Assembly (NCBI RefSeq): GCF_018687715.1
Contig: NC_056758.1
Coordinates: forward strand, 1,426,001-1,490,000
Source: Carya illinoinensis
Taxonomy: Eukaryota; Streptophyta; Magnoliopsida; Fagales; Juglandaceae
Reading direction: 5' to 3'
DNA: 64,000 nucleotides
The position numbers and the translations under genes are program-made. The notes under the pieces were generated by a model. It was given only the letters and a program-made list of their open reading frames with translations. It searched no databases and was not told where the DNA came from. Positions within the stretch are counted from its first letter, which is position 1; the number at the start of each line of letters is the position of its first letter. Shown piece by piece: positions 50,790-62,895 of this stretch.

Positions 50790-52070
50790 ATGTCTTATAA
50801 GAATGACTCAACACTTAAGGAGGAGGCAAATAACTCATTCTTTGTATTGCAGGCTATGCAACAACTATTTGAAAGGTTAAATTTGGTGTTGGGGGAGGTG
50901 AAAGATAGGATGGATCAGTAAGAGGTAGTAATTAGAAATCTACAAGGTGGGTCAGATAGGAGGAGACATGAGCTTAGAGTTGAAAATGGGTATGAGAATA
51001 AATGAGATGATGAGAATGAGGAAGACATAGCATTTGAAGTTTAAATGGGTGGAGTAGGCAGACCTAGAGGAGGTAGGCATAGAAGAGGACCTAGGAGAAA
51101 TCCATGAGATCAGGATGGGGTAGATAAAAATGTTGGGAGCATCAAAATTAAAATACCATCTTTCCAAGGTAGGAATGATCCTAAAGTCTATTTAGAGTGG
51201 AAGAAGAAAATATAGTTGATTTTTGCTTGTCACTATTATTCAAAGGAGATGAAGGTGAAGCTGGCAGTAATTGAGTTTACTGATTATGTAATTATTTGGT
51301 GAGATCAATTCGTGACCAATAGGAGAATAAATCATGAGAAAAATGTAAAAACATGGGGTAAGTTGAAAACTCTCATGAGACAGAGATTTGTACCTAGCCA
51401 CTACTATAGAGACCTTTACTAAAAATTACAAAACCTTAAACAAGGGTCTACGAGTGTAGAGAATTATCATAAGGAGATGGAGGTAGCTATGATTTGGGCT
51501 AATGTAGAGGAGGATCGGGAGGCCATAATGGCCAGATTTTTAAGTGGTTTGGATAGGGACATAGCCAATGTAGTTGAGTTGTAGCCTTATGTGGAGGTAA
51601 AAGACATTATGCACATGACTATGAAGGTGGAGAAGTAGTTAAAGAGAAAGGGGGTAGCAAGGTATACTTCAGCTTCTAACACTCCATGGAAACCAAAGTG
51701 GGATAGAAATGATCAAGCTATAGTAAAGGGGAAGGTCGAACCACCTAAGGGAAAAGATTAGGGAACTAGCAAGAACAAACCCAAGGCAGATTCCCAATCT
51801 TCAAGGAATAGAGATATTAAATGTTCGAGTTCAAGGCACATCGCGTCTCAATGTACAAACAAGCGGGTAATGATTATGCGTGACAATGATAATGTGATGA
51901 TTGAGAGTGAGAATGATAGTAATAAGAAGCCCGAGTTGGTCGATGCTAGTGATGATGATGGAGTGGAATATCTCATAAAATGTGAGTCTCTTATTAACAG
52001 GCGTGCTCTCAATATCCAAATTAAGGTAGATGATATGGAGCAGTAGAGAGAGAATATATTTCATAATAGA
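50790..52070 (+). pseudogene. Gypsy gag region, broken
   Basis: The reading starts MSYKNDSTLKEE and shows a retrotransposon Gag stretch: IKIPSFQGRNDPKVYLEW near 51140-51200, WGKLKTLMRQRFVPSHYYRD near 51355-51415, and [10 protein letters not shown] near 51450-51485. TAG or TGA codons interrupt it repeatedly (for example 50919, 51002, 51107 and 51637 regions). A zinc knuckle remnant (KCSSSRHIASQC) lies near 51820-51855. Confidence 0.75.
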
Positions 52071-52814
52071 TGTTATGTAAACAACAAAGTATATAGTATG
52101 ATTATAGACGGGGGAGGTTTCACCAATGTAGCTAGTACCACCCTAGTTGAGAAGTTGAGTTTACCTTTACTGAAGCATCCTAGACCTTATAAGTTGTAGT
52201 AGTTGAATAAATATGGAGAGGTCAAGGTCAATAAGCAGGTTTTGGTGGCTTTTACCATTAGAATGTATAGTGATGAGGTGCTTTGTGATGTAGTTTCTAT
52301 GCATGCTGGCCTGATTGTGGCATGATAAGATGGTGATTCATAAAGGGTTTAGGAACAGGTACAGCTTTGTAAATGATGGAAAAACAATCAAACTTGCTCT
52401 TTTAACCCTAAAACAAGTCTATAAGGATCAATTGAAACTGAAAAGTGAGATTGATCAAAAAAGAAATGGTGAAGCCAAAACACAAGAAAGAAAAATGACA
52501 AAAAATAAAAATAAGGATGAGGCCGAAACCGCAAGAAAAAGATAGAGTAAAAAAAATAGAGAGATGGCTGAAAATAAAGAAAAGAGAATAAAGTCACGAG
52601 AGAAAAAAGAAAGAGAACCTACGGAGAGAAAATGAAAGACAAAGATGAGTTTTTATGCAAAATAGAGTGAGGTTAAGAGGGCCTTCTTAGCATATCAGTC
52701 GATGATTTTTCTTATTTACAAACAATTTATCTTAATCTTGATGAAACTAACCAATCTCTTCTTAGTTTGCCAGTTGTTTTGTTGTAGGAATTCGAGGATG
52801 TATTTCCAGAAGAG

Positions 52815-54780
52815 ATGCTGAGTGGATTGTCGCCCATTAGAGGTATCGAGTATCAAATTGATTTCATACCTAGAGTCATTATTCCAAACCAACCAGCCTA
52901 TAGGAGTAATCCGGATGAGAAAAATGAGCTTAAAAGGCAAGTTGATAATTTGATGAGCAAGGGATACGTGAGAAAGAGCATGAGCCCATATGTAGTACCG
53001 ATGTTACTAGTGCCGAAGAATGATGGGACTTAGAGGATGTGCGTTGATTGCAGAGCGATCAACAATATTATGATAAAGTATCATCATCTCATTTCTAAAT
53101 TAGATGACATGCTTGATGAATTGCATGGCTCGTGTATTTTCAATAAAATAGATCTTAAAAGTGGATACCATCAAATTAAAATGAAAGGGGGAGATGAATG
53201 GAAAATTACTTTTAAGACTAAATATAGACTTTATGAATGGTTAGTTATTCTATTTGGACTTACAAATGCACCTAGTACTTTCATGAGATTAATGAACCAT
53301 GTATTACGTGTATTCATAGGCAAATTTGTAGTCGTGTACTTTGATGATATCTTAGTGTACACCAAGAACTTAGATAAACATATTGAGCAATAGAGACCTA
53401 TGTTTGATGTGTTTAGATGTGAAAAGTTGTATGCTAATCTTAAGAAATGTGCATTTTGTATGGAAAAAGTTAATTTTCTTGATTATGTTGTTAGTACAAA
53501 AGGTATTGAAGTGGATGAAGAGAAAGTCAATACCATCATGGAGTGGCCAATGCCTAAAGGCATCATTGAGGTAAGAAGTTTTCATGGTTTAGCTAACTTT
53601 ATAGGCTTTTTGTTAAGGATTTTAGCACCATTGCTACACCACTCACTGAAATAATTAAAATGAATGTTCGATTTCATTAGGGGATTGATCAACTCAAGCG
53701 AATGCATTTGCTATTATTAAAGAAATTTTATGTTCTGCACCCATGTTAGTATTACCTGACTTTAGCAAAATTTTTGAAATTGAATGTGATGCCTCAGGAA
53801 TAGGAACTAGAGTTATTTTGATGCAGGCTATGTGGCCTTTAGCCTTCTTTAGTGAGAAGCTAAGTGGGGCGACCCTGAATTACCCCATTTATAACAAAAA
53901 ACTTTATACTCTTGTTTGCACTCTAGAGATATGGCAGCACTACCTTTAGCCTAAGGAGTTTGTGATCCACATCAATCTTGAATCATTGAAGTATTTCAAT
54001 GGTCAAGGTAAATTAGATAAAAGGCATGCTAGATGGATGGAATACATTGAAACATTTCCTTATATTATCCATTACAAGCAAAGTAGGGAGAACATTGTTG
54101 CTGGTGTTTTATCACAGATGTATGTACTTCTTACTTCTATGAGTGCTAAAATGTTTGGATTTTAATATGTGAAAGATGTGTATGCCAATGACGCTGATTT
54201 TTTTTATGTGTATATGGCGTGTGATAAAGCGGCATTTGGTAAGTTTTACAAGCATGAGGTTATTTGTTTAAAGAAATCAAATTGTGTGTGCCAAATTGTT
54301 CAATGCGTGAATTATTGGTGCGTGAGGCATATGGTGGGGGATTAATAGGACTCTTTGGTGTTAGCAAAACCTTAAAAATTTTACATGAACATTTCTTTTA
54401 ACCAAGGATGAGAACAGGCATCACTCAAATGTGTGGTAAGTGCATTACATGTAGAAAGACCAAATCTAAGGTTTTACCACATGGGTTGTATATACCCTTA
54501 CCCGTTCCTAATGAGCTATGGGTGGACATATCTATGATCTTTGTTTTAGAGCTGCCTAGGACAAAAAAATGGAAGAGATTCTATTTTTGTGGTAGTAGAC
54601 AGATTTGCTAAAATGGCACATTTCATTCCATGCCATAAAACAGATGATGCCATAAATATAGCTAATTTGTTTTTCAAGGAAATAGCACGACTCCATGGTG
54701 TACCTTGGAGTATTGTTTTTGATAGGGAAGCTAAATTCCTTAGCTACTTTTGGAAGGTTTTGTGGGAAAATTAAGTACCA
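52815..54780 (+). pseudogene. Gypsy pol region (RT, RNase H, integrase), broken
   Basis: Reverse transcriptase: YRSNPDEKNELKRQVDNL, VPKNDGT then [39 protein letters not shown] and the catalytic [10 protein letters not shown] near 53338-53367. RNase [10 protein letters not shown] near 53780. Integrase: a zinc-finger part with CGKCITCRKTK near 54433-54465, [18 protein letters not shown], and [19 protein letters not shown] after a frameshift near 54590. Stops at 53031, 53391 and 53948 and shifts near 53660, 54595 and 54775 show it is inactive. Described only; no reconstruction attempted. Confidence 0.85.
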
Positions 54781-55407
54781 AACTTCTATTTTTCACTACT
54801 TGTCACCCACAGACTGATAGACAAACTGAAGTAGTCAACATGACTCTAACTCAACTCTTACGCACTGTCATTCAAAAGAATTTAAAAACTTAGGAGGACT
54901 GTTTGTTATTTATAAAGTTTGCATATAATAGGACTATGCATATTAATACTTCTTATTCTCCTTTTAAAATTGTTTATGATTTTAATCCACTTACTCCTTT
55001 AGATTTAATCCTTTTACCTATTGATGAAAGGAATAGTTTGGATGAACACAGGAAGGCCGAATTGGTGAAGTCAATTCATAAGAGGCTTTGGCTTCAAATT
55101 GTGCAGAAGAATGAAATGTTTATTTCTCAAGCTAATAAAAGGTGAAGGCATGTCATCTTTGAGTCAGGAGATTGGATTTGGCTTCACCTATGCAAATAAA
55201 GATTCCCAGCCTATAGAAGGACTAAATTGCATTTTCAAGGATATGGATCTTTCCAAATCCTTGAGAAAGTTAATGATAATGCTTATAAAGTGGATCTTCC
55301 AAGTGAGTATAACGTCTCTACTACATTTAATGTTTTCTATCTTTCTTCCTTTGATGTAGGTGACGATTCAAGGTTGAATTCTTTTGAGAAGATGGGGAAT
55401 GATAGGT

Positions 55408-56097
55408 ACAATGGTGGACCGAGTCTTAAAAATCCCTTACAAGTTCCAAATGGGCCAATCACAAGGTCAAGGGTTAAGAAGATCAAGGAAGTAATGTAAA
55501 AATTTATACAATCCACTTGGGCCGAGTTTGCAATTTATCAAGTAAGACCCCAACATTCAAGATGGACTTAAAAGAACAAGAACCAACTTTAATCCATGTG
55601 ATACAAGCTACAGAGGGAGGCAGTATCGCCTAGTGGTTTAGTGTAGACTTTTTATTTTATCAAGTATAGGCATGTGAGCCTATTTTATGTTTCAATGGTT
55701 GTAAGCATTTGGTCCTACTTAATCATTAAGTTGACATCTTTTATTAGCTATATGCAAGTAGTTTAGGATGTTTTGGCCTTGAAGATGTTTAGCTTATATC
55801 TTTTAATTGATGTAGGCCTTATTCGGCCCTAGGGTTTCATGGAGAGCTTTAAAAAGACTTGTAGCCACATTTTGAAAGGAGTTGAACATGAATGAAGTTT
55901 TCTATATAGAGAATTTTCAGTTTTCACTACTTGTTCTTGATTGAACTAAGAATTTATTGAAGGCAAACCCTTGTGGCTTTTTTACCGAATCTAGGTTCTT
56001 GAAATAATATTTCAATGGGTCTAGACCGTCTTGGCTTTCTTGGATAAGTTTTAATTTGATTGTGGGTTCAAGAGATTTCGATCCCACAGGTTCACAT
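55408..56097 (+). repeat. 3' LTR of the Gypsy element
   Basis: Pair of 49252-49935, with roughly 85-90 percent match by eye and several small indels, so the insertion is fairly old. Confidence 0.75.
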
Positions 56098-57061
56098 CAC
56101 ATAGGTCTCCCCCTTAATGCAGTATCCAGGTGGTGGAGTCATGTAGACTTCTTCATCAAGGTCGTTGTGCAAAAAGGCGTTGTTGATGTCAAGTTGATGA
56201 ATGATTCAATTTTTTGTGGCAACAACTGCCAACAAGTAGCGGCCAATGGTCATTTTGGCAACCAAACCAAATGTCTCATGATAGTCAAGGCTTTCAACCT
56301 AAGTGTAGCCATTAGCAACTGACCGAGTTTGTACCTCTCAATGGAACCGTCAGCCTTGAGCTTAGTTTTGAAAACCCATTTACAGCCAATGAGTTTCTTA
56401 CTAGAAGGAAGTGCCTCAAGGGTCTAAGTCGAATTACCCTCTATGGCACAAATTTTAACAGGCACTGCCCCATGCCAAAGAGAATGACAAATTGCATCAT
56501 AGTAACATGATGGATCAATGCAAGTGGTGAGAGCAGTTAAATAAGTGAGGTGAGAGGGAAAAAAAATGGGAATATGAAAGAAAAGTAAATAAAGTGTGAG
56601 CAGTACCATGATGTCGTGGGCTCCTTATGTAAGGTTGGACAGATATAGTCATGAAGGTAGGTAGGCCGAGTAATGGTGCGGCGAGGATGAGGAACTAGTG
56701 GAGATGGAGGTGGTGAGAGAGAGGTGTCGAGAGAGTCATGGGATGGAAAAGACACTATAAGTTCAGGAACAAGAAGAGGAATGAAGGGATGAGAAGAAGA
56801 AGAAGAATCAGGAAGATACTAGAAAGGGAAGTATTGTTCTTGAAAGTGACCTCGCAAGAATAAAAAATGGATTGAGTGTCAAAATCGTATAGTTTGTATG
56901 CTTTATGAGTACTTGGGTAGCCAAGAAAAACACATTTAGTGGCATGAGGAGAAAATTTATCAATGAACATGAAGAGCTTAAGCATAACAAAGGCACCCGA
57001 ACACACGAAGGTGATTGTAGCTAGGTGTTTTATCAAAGAGAGTTTTAACAGGTGATTTATT

Positions 57062-57550
57062 TTAAAGAATGCGACTAGGAGTACGATTGATGAGATATAC
57101 AACGGTAAGAACACAATCACCCCAAAATTTTAAAGGTAAGTGTGCTTGAAAATGAAGACTGCGAGCAACATTCAAAAGATGCCTGTGTTTACGCTCCACA
57201 AAGCCATTTTGTTTAGGAGTTTCAACACAGGTACGTTCATGAATGATACTGTAGTTATGGAGGTATGTTTGAAATTGATGAGCAAAAAATTCTTGTCCAT
57301 TATCAGCTCTAATGATTTTAATAATAGTGCTAAATTGATTTTGGATAAGAACAAAACAATGTGTTAAATGAGTATATGCTTCAGATTTAAAATGCATAAA
57401 ATATATCCAAGTAGTGCGTGAAAAATCATTAATAATTGTGAGGAAATAATGAGCCTCACACAAAAAAGTTATATGATAACCACTCCAAATATCACAAAAT
57501 ATACGATTAAAATGAGAAACCCTTTTATTAGCAAGAGCAGAAAAAGACAA
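57062..57550 (-). pseudogene. Copia integrase
   Basis: The minus-strand reading contains the start of the catalytic core (FCDIWSGYHITF..., with the first Asp), FLTIINDFSRTTWIYFM, IIRADNGQEF (second Asp), TPKQNGFVERKHRHLLNVAR (third acidic residue, Glu) and FWGDCVLTVVYLINRTPS. The core is open over 162 codons, so the DDE residues are present, but the neighbouring parts are broken and the element as a whole is dead. Confidence 0.85.
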
Positions 57551-57962
57551 TCTTGTGTGCTTAGAACAAGCACAAATGTCTCAATTAGAGAGAATACAAG
57601 GAGAATTAAAAAGATTAGGAATTGTAAAACTAGAAGAATGACGTAGACGTTAATACCATAAGGTTTTATTAGCATTGGGTTGTGCAGCTAATGCAATAGA
57701 AGATTCAGGTCGGTTCACATAGAGCCCATGCAGAGATCACCCCCTCCAATCAGCCTCATCGATTATGGGTCCTAAAACAAACAAGTGGTAGAAGAGAATA
57801 AAATAACACTAGGGGTCTGAAGGGTAAGTTGGGGAACAAATAAAAGATTGAAGGAGAATTTGGGAACAAAATAAACTTAAGATAAAATGAGGGAAGGGGA
57901 GAGGACCAAATTCCTGTCCCTTCGACGGGAACATGCTGCCCAATGGGTAGCTAAATAAGCTG

Positions 57963-58202
57963 CTAGGAGTCAAGGCTCCTCAAATCAGCAAACGATTCCT
58001 GTCGGTGGCACATATGGTAGTTGGCGCCACTATCCACCACCCAGTGGTGGTGCCAATCGAAGGAAAAAATAGAGAGGGCAGAGGAAATGTTACCGACTAA
58101 GTGAGCTGAAGGATGGGATGAGAACGACAATGTGAGCAAGGAGAGAAGTTTTTGGTACAACTCCGGCGACAGACCAAGGACAGGAATGGAAGGATTGGCC
58201 AT
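57963..58202 (-). pseudogene. Copia gag end and protease fragment
   Basis: The minus-strand reading is GLSPELYQKLLSLL near the start and HHHWVVDSGANYHMCHR, with the D-S-G active site of the retroviral-type aspartic protease. The full gag expected upstream is absent: only about 40 bp separate this frame from the LTR. Confidence 0.8.
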
Positions 58203-58242
58203 ATGAGCAGAGGGTAGGGATCGATTAGGCTAATATCATGTT

Positions 58243-58459
58243 AAAAATTGATACTATGTTAAAAACTGAGAAGAAGAATAAGAATGTTATTTTATCTATA
58301 TAATGATTTGTTTACATCTTTACAAATAAATAGACTTACAAGAGACTAAGTATAGAAACATGTACATATGGTAAGTGGACTAATTAGACTAATGCCTAGA
58401 ATTAAAGTGATTGCTGATTTTCTAGAGGCTAAGTATATGGAAAGATATATAACTATCAA
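58243..58459 (-). repeat. 5' LTR of the Copia element
   Basis: Pair of 47905-48122. Just inside it on the minus strand TTTTTAACATGATATTAGCC resembles a decayed initiator tRNA-Met primer-binding site. Confidence 0.85.
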
Positions 58460-58469
58460 TAGTTATTTT

Positions 58470-59204
58470 GTAGAAAAACAATAAAATAAATTATAGACAA
58501 ATAACATATAAGCAGAGATCAATACTCACAACAACTCTATACTAATTTTGGTTGAGGGGAACCAAGACAGTGCTTCTCTTCCTCCTCTTCTTGTTCTCTC
58601 TTCTCTTTTTTAAGGTTATTATTTTCCTTTTTGGGTAAATAAGAGAAGCTGGGCCAAAATGTTATTGATTTTCAAAACTTTTAATGGTGAGAACGTAGAA
58701 TAATGGCTTGATCTCTTACAACCTTGCATGTGAAGAGTCAAAAGAATATAGGAAATCACCTGTAATATACTAATATTCACTCATCCTTCAGAAAAAAATA
58801 ATACTTAGTAATAAAAAAATATTATCTAAGCAAATATAATTTTCTGAGAGTAAGAACAAGGCCCACAATGAATATGGCCAACTTAAGGCAAGTCCAACGT
58901 AAAATGAGTCCAAGCCCAAATTAAATATTAGAGGGCATTTTGAGTAATGGTCTTGTACACTTGACTAAATGAGTTAATGGCCTAAAGGCCTAGTATCACT
59001 TTGAAATGAATAATATGCCTGGAGAAAGCAAAAGGGACCAAGAAACAGTTACGTAGAGGTCGGTGTCGAGAGAATGAAGAGAGAGGAACAGCTAACGTGA
59101 CTGTGAGAGAGAAAAATGAGAGAAAGAGAAAGAGAAATTGAGAGACAATTCAAAGTGCTGCTCTAGCTTGAGGGCTTGGATCAGGCAACTGTAAAGAAAG
59201 ATAG

Positions 59205-59261
<57 letters not shown>

Positions 59262-59969
59262 TTACCAAGAGAGGGGTAGAGGGTGGCGGAAGCGGTGTGG
59301 TGGCTGGCCAAAATCGACGGCGATGAAAGCTTCAAGGGAGGAAGAGTGAAAAGAATTTCAGACTTGTTAGGCATAAGGTTGACAGAGAAGAGAAATGAAA
59401 ATCATTGGAGGTGCAAGATTGTGCAATAGAGACTTACCGAGAGAGAAGATGCCACGGATATGGGGTGTCTAAGCTACTGTGAGGACTAACGAACATCCTC
59501 TGTGCGTTATGGTGGAACACTGGAGTGAGAGAGGGATTTCGGTACCGTTAACAGAGAAACACAACGGCAAAGGGGAAATGAGAGTGATTTTAGCTTGAGC
59601 TTATCGGAATCGTGCGACGGTGAAGAGAGTGAATGGCTGGCTGTTTTTGGGTGTCTGCTGACAAGGTGGCTTGGCTTGAAAATCTGTGATGTCTCGGTTT
59701 GAGGAAGGAAAGGCTACAGTGCTGTGAGAGTTGGTTGTTGTGTTTCAAAATTACAGAGGTATAGAAGATATATAGAAGGGAGCGGATGTTCGACGTGTTC
59801 AATTTGGAGTCAAACAATGGCTGCCATAAGCCAACAATTCAGTCATGGTACCAAAGAAGAGAGGGAATCAAACAATGGTTGTCGTATGTTACAGGTTTTC
59901 TAAACAAATAATCCCATTTCTACATATCCTATTGCCATTTGTGGTGGTTGAGTTGAAACAAAAGAGCCC
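58470..59969. other. Flank between the Copia element and the PPR pseudogene; no gene seen
   Basis: Contains a (GA)n microsatellite (59206-59259) and purine-rich DNA. On the minus strand the left part may be the displaced upstream region of the DC1 pseudogene. No recognisable coding sequence was found. Confidence 0.5.
59206..59259 (+). repeat. (GA)n microsatellite
   Basis: Uninterrupted GA dinucleotide run of 54 bp, the third such tract in the window after 12751 and 42729. Confidence 0.9.
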
Positions 59970-61614
59970 ATGATGAAACACTACAATGCCATCCTACCTT
60001 TGTTAGACAAAGGCAAAATGATGACTAAGTTTAGACAAGTACATGGGCTGATGAACAATACATCAGTGATAAAATATGTGATATCCTTGAGCAGGCTTAT
60101 TGATTTTTGTGCAAATAACAAAGCTGGAGACTTCAATTTTGTGGAGTCTATTTTTAGCCAAATTGAAGTGCCTAGTGCATACATTTGGAACTCTATTATC
60201 AAAGCTTACTCAAATAGCAACAACCTAGATGAGGCCATGTATATTTATAAAGAAATGCAGTGAAGAGGTTACTTGCCGGACCATTTTACGTTCCCTTTTG
60301 TGCTCAAAACATGTTCAGTAGTTACAAATCCACATCACGGGAAATGCATTCATTGTCAAATTTTGAAAACTAGGTTTGAATTAGATGTGTATACGTCCTA
60401 TAGTTTACTAACTATGTATGTATCCTGTGCAAATATGGTTGCAAGATTGAAAGTGTTTGATGCTATTCCTAAGTGGAATGTCGTAGCTTGGACTAGTTTG
60501 GTTTTTGGATATGTTAATAACGGTTGGCCAAGGAAGGCAATAGAGGTTTATAAAGACAATGACATGGAGTTTTGGGATGTAGAGCCTAATGAAATAACCT
60601 TGGTTAATGTATTAGTTGCATGCTCTCATAGTAGAGATATAGATTCTGGAAAATGGGTACAAAGTCGTGTCTACCAACTGGGATATGATCTCTTTGAATC
60701 AGAGTAGAATTTCAACATGATACTTGCAACTGCCATTATGGATATGGATGCAAAATGTGGTAGCTTGGGATACGCAAGGAAATTGTTCAACAAAATGCCT
60801 CAAAAAACCTTGGTTGGTGCTTATAATCAGTATGGCAGGGTTGAGGAGGCACTATGTCTGTTTTGTGACATGATGATTGATGGGTTTTCAGCCAAACGCA
60901 ACTACATTTTTTAGTGTCATAGGTGTCTGTGCTCAATTCTGGACTTTGGCATTGGGATAAAATATTCATTCATTTGTATTGAAGACCAACATTGTCAAGG
61001 ATATTACAGTTGGAACTACCTTGGTAGACGTGTATGCCAAAGTTAGAGATGCAAGAAGTTCGTATAAGATCTTTTTTGCATTGCAACAGAAAGATGCGAT
61101 TGCATGGATGAGGTTTAGGTATGCACGGGTATGCGAAGGAAGCTCTAAGTACTTTCAAGAGAATGCAAGAGGATCCTAATGTAATCCCAAACGAGATCAT
61201 ATACATTGGGGTTCTATCTACATGTAGCCATCTTAGGTTGGTAGAAAAAGGTCAAAGACACTTCACTTCAATAGCAGATGATTACAACATAGAGCCAACA
61301 GTAGTGGTTGATCTCTTGATCCGAGCAAGCTACTTTGAAGAGGCAAAGAGGGGAGTGAAGAAAATGCCAACCCAACAAAATCACAACCAAAATGGTTGTG
61401 ACATTTATGGAAATGTGAATCTAGCTGATCAACTGAGAAGCCGTATAACAGAGATGGAACGTCGAGGTAGCGGAGTTTATGTTCTCCTTTCCAATATATA
61501 TGCTAGGGTTGGTAAATGGCAAGAAGCAAGCTAGCTAGAGAGCTGATGGCACATAGAAGGATTGCGAAAACTCGAGGGCACAGTGCAATTGAATTGAAAT
61601 TGTTGAACTTGTAA
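59970..61614 (+). pseudogene. PPR protein pseudogene (PLS class with E domain, resembles MEF19/At3g05240)
   Basis: Starts MMKHYNAILPLLDKG and follows the repeat order of an organellar RNA-editing PPR protein: HGLMNNTSVIKYV, YIWNSIIKAYSNSNNLDEA, GYLPDHFTFPFVLKTCS, WNVVAWTSLVFGYVNNG, EPNEITLVNVLVACSH, ILATAIMDMDAKCGSLGYAR, LVDVYAKVRDARSSYKIF, IGVLSTCSHLRLVEKGQRHF, and an E region GSGVYVLLSNIYARVGKWQEA ending HSAIELKLLNL at 61614. From memory this resembles Arabidopsis MEF19. Breaks: TGA at 60261-60263, TAG at 60705-60707, a deletion or shift near 60810, a shift near 60905, a stop near 60957, a shift near 61120, a deletion near 61300 and a stop near 61535. There are no introns, as usual for PPR genes. 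It cannot make a full protein; a functional copy probably exists elsewhere. Confidence 0.88.
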
Positions 61615-62749
61615 TTATTTGTGCAATTTTACTTTACAATGATTTTAGATTATTTTTATCAAATCTTGCTCCTTTCCAAGGAATTTTGAAAAATAATTCA
61701 TGAAGATTGACGAAAGTTTAAATTATCCAAGCAGCTATAATTATAACAATCCATCGCAAAATATTTTATTTTTATTAAAGAGATCCCAAGTCTGTCAATA
61801 AGAAAATTGACAACAAATCTATATCTTGAAATTATCATATACTAAGTCAATAAAAAAAAATTTGGGCAAAATTTGAAGCGTTTTTGTTTGAAGTTGAAGT
61901 CATTCCACTAAGATGTATTCGACATTGAACGTGGAAAATGAACACTTGCCAATTGTTAGCGACAAGTGGAAAAGATTCTAGCTTTGAAATCAAACTTCAA
62001 TAGATTTGACAACCTGTAAAAGTGGTTTGTGAGGTATGAACAACAATCTGAAATATAACTTTTTGGGATTGATAAAAGAAAAATAAAAAGAAGGTAATTT
62101 CTTAAATAGATCCTTAAAAATCATGTTCAACTGAAAAGGAAAAATGTCTGTCTAGTTAATCATTTTGCCCTTACAAGGATGTTGTAAAAACTAGTTACAC
62201 CAAACAAAGGAACAAGAAGTCAAGACCACTAATAGGGTGAGGTTTGAATACATTATTAAAGTTACGAGAATCTAAAGAAGCCAGTACAAATTAACTGCTC
62301 ATTTGACTCAACGATAAGGAACAAGGCGCATTCAAAGTCCAAGTTATTGCAAGAATTACCACGTGTCCTAGATGGAGGGTAGTTCTTCATCTTAGAAACT
62401 TTCATCGGCAACATGTTATGCAAAAACAGAGCCGACTAAAGTAGTGGTGTAAGCAAAGTAGTTACAAGGAAACACCTAGTAGAATCGAGAAACTCTCTTG
62501 TTTAATGGATCTGGAGCGAGTCTGAGTATCTAGCTTAAAGGAGCTGGACTTCTCAATTGACACCAATGCATTACATGATGATTGAAAATGCTGAACATGC
62601 TGGTGGTTTACAGCCTGATTAGTCATCTGGATCTGATTCAGAGCACTATGATGAGAAATCCCTGTATACATCCAAATATTCATTAGAACCTCAAAATTTT
62701 TCAATTAATTAGAGAGATGAGCATTGTCACATGGTGGCCACCTGCTATG
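61615..62749. other. Gene-free stretch between the PPR pseudogene and DC1 fragment
   Basis: AT-rich. The short open stretch at 62462-62704 on the minus strand shows no domain and may be 3' untranslated DNA of the DC1 fragment. Confidence 0.4.
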
Positions 62750-62895
62750 TCATTTTGCCATTTCAGGTAGGCACCACTCATCAATATTGAAATCACACTT
62801 GACACATTCAAAGGATAGGCTAGCATAAGAGCAGCATCTGTCACATGGAGTGTGACCCTTAGTCCTCTGGACACAACATAAGAATGTTCACCACT
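62750..62895 (-). pseudogene. DC1 protein fragment: C-terminal repeat only
   Basis: The minus-strand reading is KGHTPCDRCCSYASLSFECV followed by KCDFNIDEWCLPEMAK and a TGA at 62750-62752. This is the last C1-like repeat of a DC1 protein and keeps all its Cys residues, unlike the same repeat at 46073. About 8 codons upstream (CVQRT) remain in frame and then homology stops; no earlier repeats were found up to 64000. It is either a truncated duplicate or a last exon whose partner lies outside the window. Confidence 0.7.

Larger units (their letters stand above)
49252..56097 (+). mobile_element. Ty3/Gypsy LTR retrotransposon inserted in the Copia element
   Basis: Long direct repeats at about 49252-49935 and 55408-56097 share GGTGGACCGAGTCTTAA, TGGGCCAATCACAAGGTCAA, GATACAAGCTACAGAGG, CCTAGTGGTTTAGTGTAGAC and TTCGATCCCACA. 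A degenerate primer-binding site (TTAGTATTCATAGATCAGG) follows the first. Internal order is gag (50790-51650), protease-like zone (52070-52330), reverse transcriptase (52815-53393), RNase H (53690-54170), integrase (54400-54780) and the Pol tail. It is disabled by many stops, mostly TAG. It interrupts the Copia reverse transcriptase exactly: the Copia codons for GETY (56090-56105 side) rejoin GVHHLVFQ (49225-49250 side). Confidence 0.88.
47905..58459 (-). mobile_element. Copia LTR retrotransposon, minus strand, split by a Gypsy element
   Basis: LTRs of about 218 bp lie at 47905-48122 and 58243-58459 and are alike throughout. TAGTTATTTT occurs on both outer sides (47895-47904 and 58460-58469), a likely target duplication extended by chance. 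A purine tract (complement of CTCCCCCTCAAG, 48121-48132) precedes the 3' LTR. Going down the minus strand: protease (VVDSGANYHMC, near 58035), integrase (57062-57550), reverse transcriptase (56100-56300, then 48700-49250), and RNase H remnants (48190-48560). Gag is missing apart from a short end piece, and the frame has several breaks. Without the Gypsy insert it is about 3.7 kb, so it is an internally deleted, dead copy. Confidence 0.88.
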
